A program made the position numbers and the translations under genes. A stretch of 64,000 nt of DNA from Luteimonas gilva. Lineage in GTDB: Bacteria; Pseudomonadota; Gammaproteobacteria; Xanthomonadales; Xanthomonadaceae. The DNA lies in contig NZ_SZUA01000001.1 in NCBI RefSeq assembly GCF_005239095.1, positions 832,848 to 896,847 of the forward strand, read 5' to 3'. The notes beneath the pieces are model-generated. The model had not been told where the DNA came from, ran no database searches, and saw only the letters and a program-made list of their open reading frames with translations. Of the stretch, positions 62,334 to 64,000 are shown piece by piece. The number at the start of each line of letters is the position of its first letter. Positions within the stretch are counted from its first letter, which is position 1.

Positions 62334-64000
62334 CTATTTCTTGGCCGAATTCGCGGTTGCCTTCGCGGCTTGCGCCGCTTTGTCGCGCGCGGCCTTGTCG
62401 GCCTTGAACTGGCCCATGTACGGCAGCTCGCGCAACACCTTCGAATGCGGGTCGATCGTATACACGGCGCCCGCCGGCATGTCGACGCGGCCGCTGCCGC
62501 CCTTCATCGCCACCACCCGTTCGCGGCCGTCGACGCGCACTTCCACCGGCATCGGGAACGGCTTTCCGCTCTGGGTTTTCCAACGCAAGGACAAGCCTTT
62601 GGCGTCGCGTTCGGCGATCAGTTCCGGCAGCGCCGCTTGGTACAGATACACGTCGAAGAACCAGCGGTAGTCGTTGCCGGTCACCTTGTTGACGATGTCG
62701 ATGTACTGCGGCGTGCTGAGATAGCGCGGCTTGAAATTCCCGGGCGTCGGCTTGTCGGTGCCGTACACCGCTTGTCGGGTGACGGCGAAGAAATCGCGGT
62801 CGCCGATCAGGTTGCGCAGCGTGTGCAGGACCAGCGAACCCTTGTAGTACAGATCGTGCCCCGGGCCGGTGGCCTCGTCGTAGACCTGGCTGCCGGTCTG
62901 CGTATGCCCGGACACCACCGGGAACTTGTTGATCAAGTCCGTGCGGTGCTTCATCAGGTTGGCGTAGTACTCCATGTCGCCGCGCAGCCACTGCAGGTAC
63001 AGCGGCTGCATATAGGTGCCGTAGCCTTCGTGCAGCCACATATCGTCCCAATCGCTGTTGGTCAATTGGTTGCCGAACCATTCGTGGGCGAACTCGTGCT
63101 GCAGCAGCCAGTCGTAGCCGTATTCGCTCTTCTTGTAGTCGTTGCCGTACGCGTTGACGGTCTGGTGTTCCATGCCCAGATGCGGCGTTTGCACCACGCC
63201 CATCTTCTCGTCGCCAAACGGATACGGGCCGATGTAGCCCTCGAAGAAGTCCAGCATCGTCGGAAATTCGGCGAACAGCTCGCGCGCCTTGGCCTGGTTG
63301 CCTTTCAGATACCAGTAGCGCAGCGGGATGGTGTTGCCGTAGCGGCTCTTGTACTCGCCTTCCAGCACTTCGAATGGGCCGATATTGAGCGAGATCGCGT
63401 AGGTGTCCGGGTCGCGGGCGCGCCAGTGATAGGTGCGCCAGCCGCCCTTCTCGTCCATGCCCAGCGCCACGCCGTTACCGGCGGCCACCAGCGGCGCGGG
63501 CACGGTGATGTGCTGGGTCACTTCCAAAGGCTCGCCCTGCGGATGGTCGATGCAGGGCCAGAACAGATCGCAGCCTTCGCCTTGCACCGCCGAGGCGATC
63601 CACGGCTCGCCGGTCGGCGCCTTGGCCCACACGAAACCGCCGTCCCAGGGCGCGCGGTCGGCTACGTGCGGTTTTCCGGCGTAGACGATGCGCAGCACGG
63701 CGCGTTCGCCGACGGATAGCGGCTGGGGCAGATCCACGGTCAAGCGGCCTTCGGGGTTGCGGTAAGCAGTCTTAGGCGACTTGCGGCTATCGACGCTGAC
63801 CGATTCGATCGCGTAGTTGCGATCCAGCTCCACCGATAGGCGCGAAATGGGCGCGGTCGCGCGGAACGTCAACGCCGCATCGCCGCTCAAGCTGCGCTTG
63901 GCCGGATCGACCTTGAACTGCAGATCGGCCTTCTCGAACACGACCGCCAACTGCTCCGGCGCGCGCGGCGCGCCGGTAGCCAGGGTGAATTCGGTCAATT
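62334..64000 (-). CDS. M1-family aminopeptidase, 5' end outside window
   Basis: At least 555 residues; the frame stays open to the window edge, so the signal peptide and first residues are missing. The zinc site HEFAHEWFGNQ with the third ligand in WLHEGYGTYM is visible. GMEHQTVNAYG is the GxMEN-like exopeptidase motif, with His in place of Asn. After the catalytic domain comes a short beta segment and a lysine/alanine-rich tail (DKAAQAAKATANSAKK). It removes N-terminal amino acids from peptides, probably in the periplasm. Confidence 0.92.
   Translation of the reverse strand, partial: LTEFTLATGAPRAPEQLAVVFEKADLQFKVDPAKRSLSGDAALTFRATAPISRLSVELDRNYAIESVSVDSRKSPKTAYRNPEGRLTVDLPQPLSVGERAVLRIVYAGKPHVADRAPWDGGFVWAKAPTGEPWIASAVQGEGCDLFWPCIDHPQGEPLEVTQHITVPAPLVAAGNGVALGMDEKGGWRTYHWRARDPDTYAISLNIGPFEVLEGEYKSRYGNTIPLRYWYLKGNQAKARELFAEFPTMLDFFEGYIGPYPFGDEKMGVVQTPHLGMEHQTVNAYGNDYKKSEYGYDWLLQHEFAHEWFGNQLTNSDWDDMWLHEGYGTYMQPLYLQWLRGDMEYYANLMKHRTDLINKFPVVSGHTQTGSQVYDEATGPGHDLYYKGSLVLHTLRNLIGDRDFFAVTRQAVYGTDKPTPGNFKPRYLSTPQYIDIVNKVTGNDYRWFFDVYLYQAALPELIAERDAKGLSLRWKTQSGKPFPMPVEVRVDGRERVVAMKGGSGRVDMPAGAVYTIDPHSKVLRELPYMGQFKADKAARDKAAQAAKATANSAKK

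Overview
The window is a 64 kb chromosomal segment of a high-GC gammaproteobacterium, most likely of the Xanthomonadaceae/Lysobacteraceae (Lysobacter-like). Evidence for this is the codon bias (long spurious antisense ORFs), the dense short palindromic intergenic repeats, many alanine-rich lipoproteins and peptidases, a MASE2-GGDEF protein, and ECF sigma factor modules. This placement is inferred from sequence character; no database search was run. I see no rRNA, tRNA, CRISPR array, transposase or integrase. About 60 genes fill almost the whole window.

Layout. 1-4 kb: the 3' end of a MscS channel gene overlapping pldA, then class I fumarase with a CoA-binding protein on the minus strand. 4-7.6 kb: ECF sigma, anti-sigma and DUF4097 protein genes, then a penicillin-binding-like serine hydrolase with TPRs. 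7.6-19 kb: a zinc-peptidase-like lipoprotein, an ABC exporter, a DUF488 protein, ferredoxin-NADP reductase, glutathione peroxidase, a phytase-like esterase, a membrane protein, an M3 peptidase and a glycerophosphodiesterase. 19-28 kb: a DNA-repair block on the minus strand, transcribed lhr, udgX, ku, ligD (bacterial end joining plus covalent uracil-DNA glycosylase and a large helicase). 28-38 kb: sirtuin, amino acid permease, cyclopropane synthase, DUF3298 lipoprotein, cold-shock protein, rluF, a small GNAT overlapping a histone H1-like gene, a small protein gene with a sigma-54-type promoter, rhomboid protease and a POT transporter. 38-49 kb: two exported hydrolases, a second ECF/anti-sigma pair followed by a fasciclin protein, an EEP nuclease/phosphatase, lipoprotein, methyltransferase, diguanylate cyclase, YdeI-like protein and a barnase/barstar-type pair. 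49-54.5 kb: GST, uup, a 33-residue lysine-rich protein, selO and trhO.

54.7-62.3 kb is the most unusual part. A 1588-residue autotransporter with nine putative-Ig repeats is read leftward. Divergently from it, three tandem tail-collar (microcystin-dependent/MdpB-like) proteins and a GNAT enzyme are read rightward, with a convergent small DUF6916-like gene. No other phage genes are present, so this looks like a domesticated collar-protein locus of unknown role rather than a prophage. The window ends inside an M1 aminopeptidase gene.

At least four families of palindromic repeats sit between genes. Some are nested inside one another, and one lies in frame inside lhr. Several genes lack a Shine-Dalgarno sequence and carry a -10-like hexamer 6-7 nt before the start codon, as expected for leaderless mRNAs.
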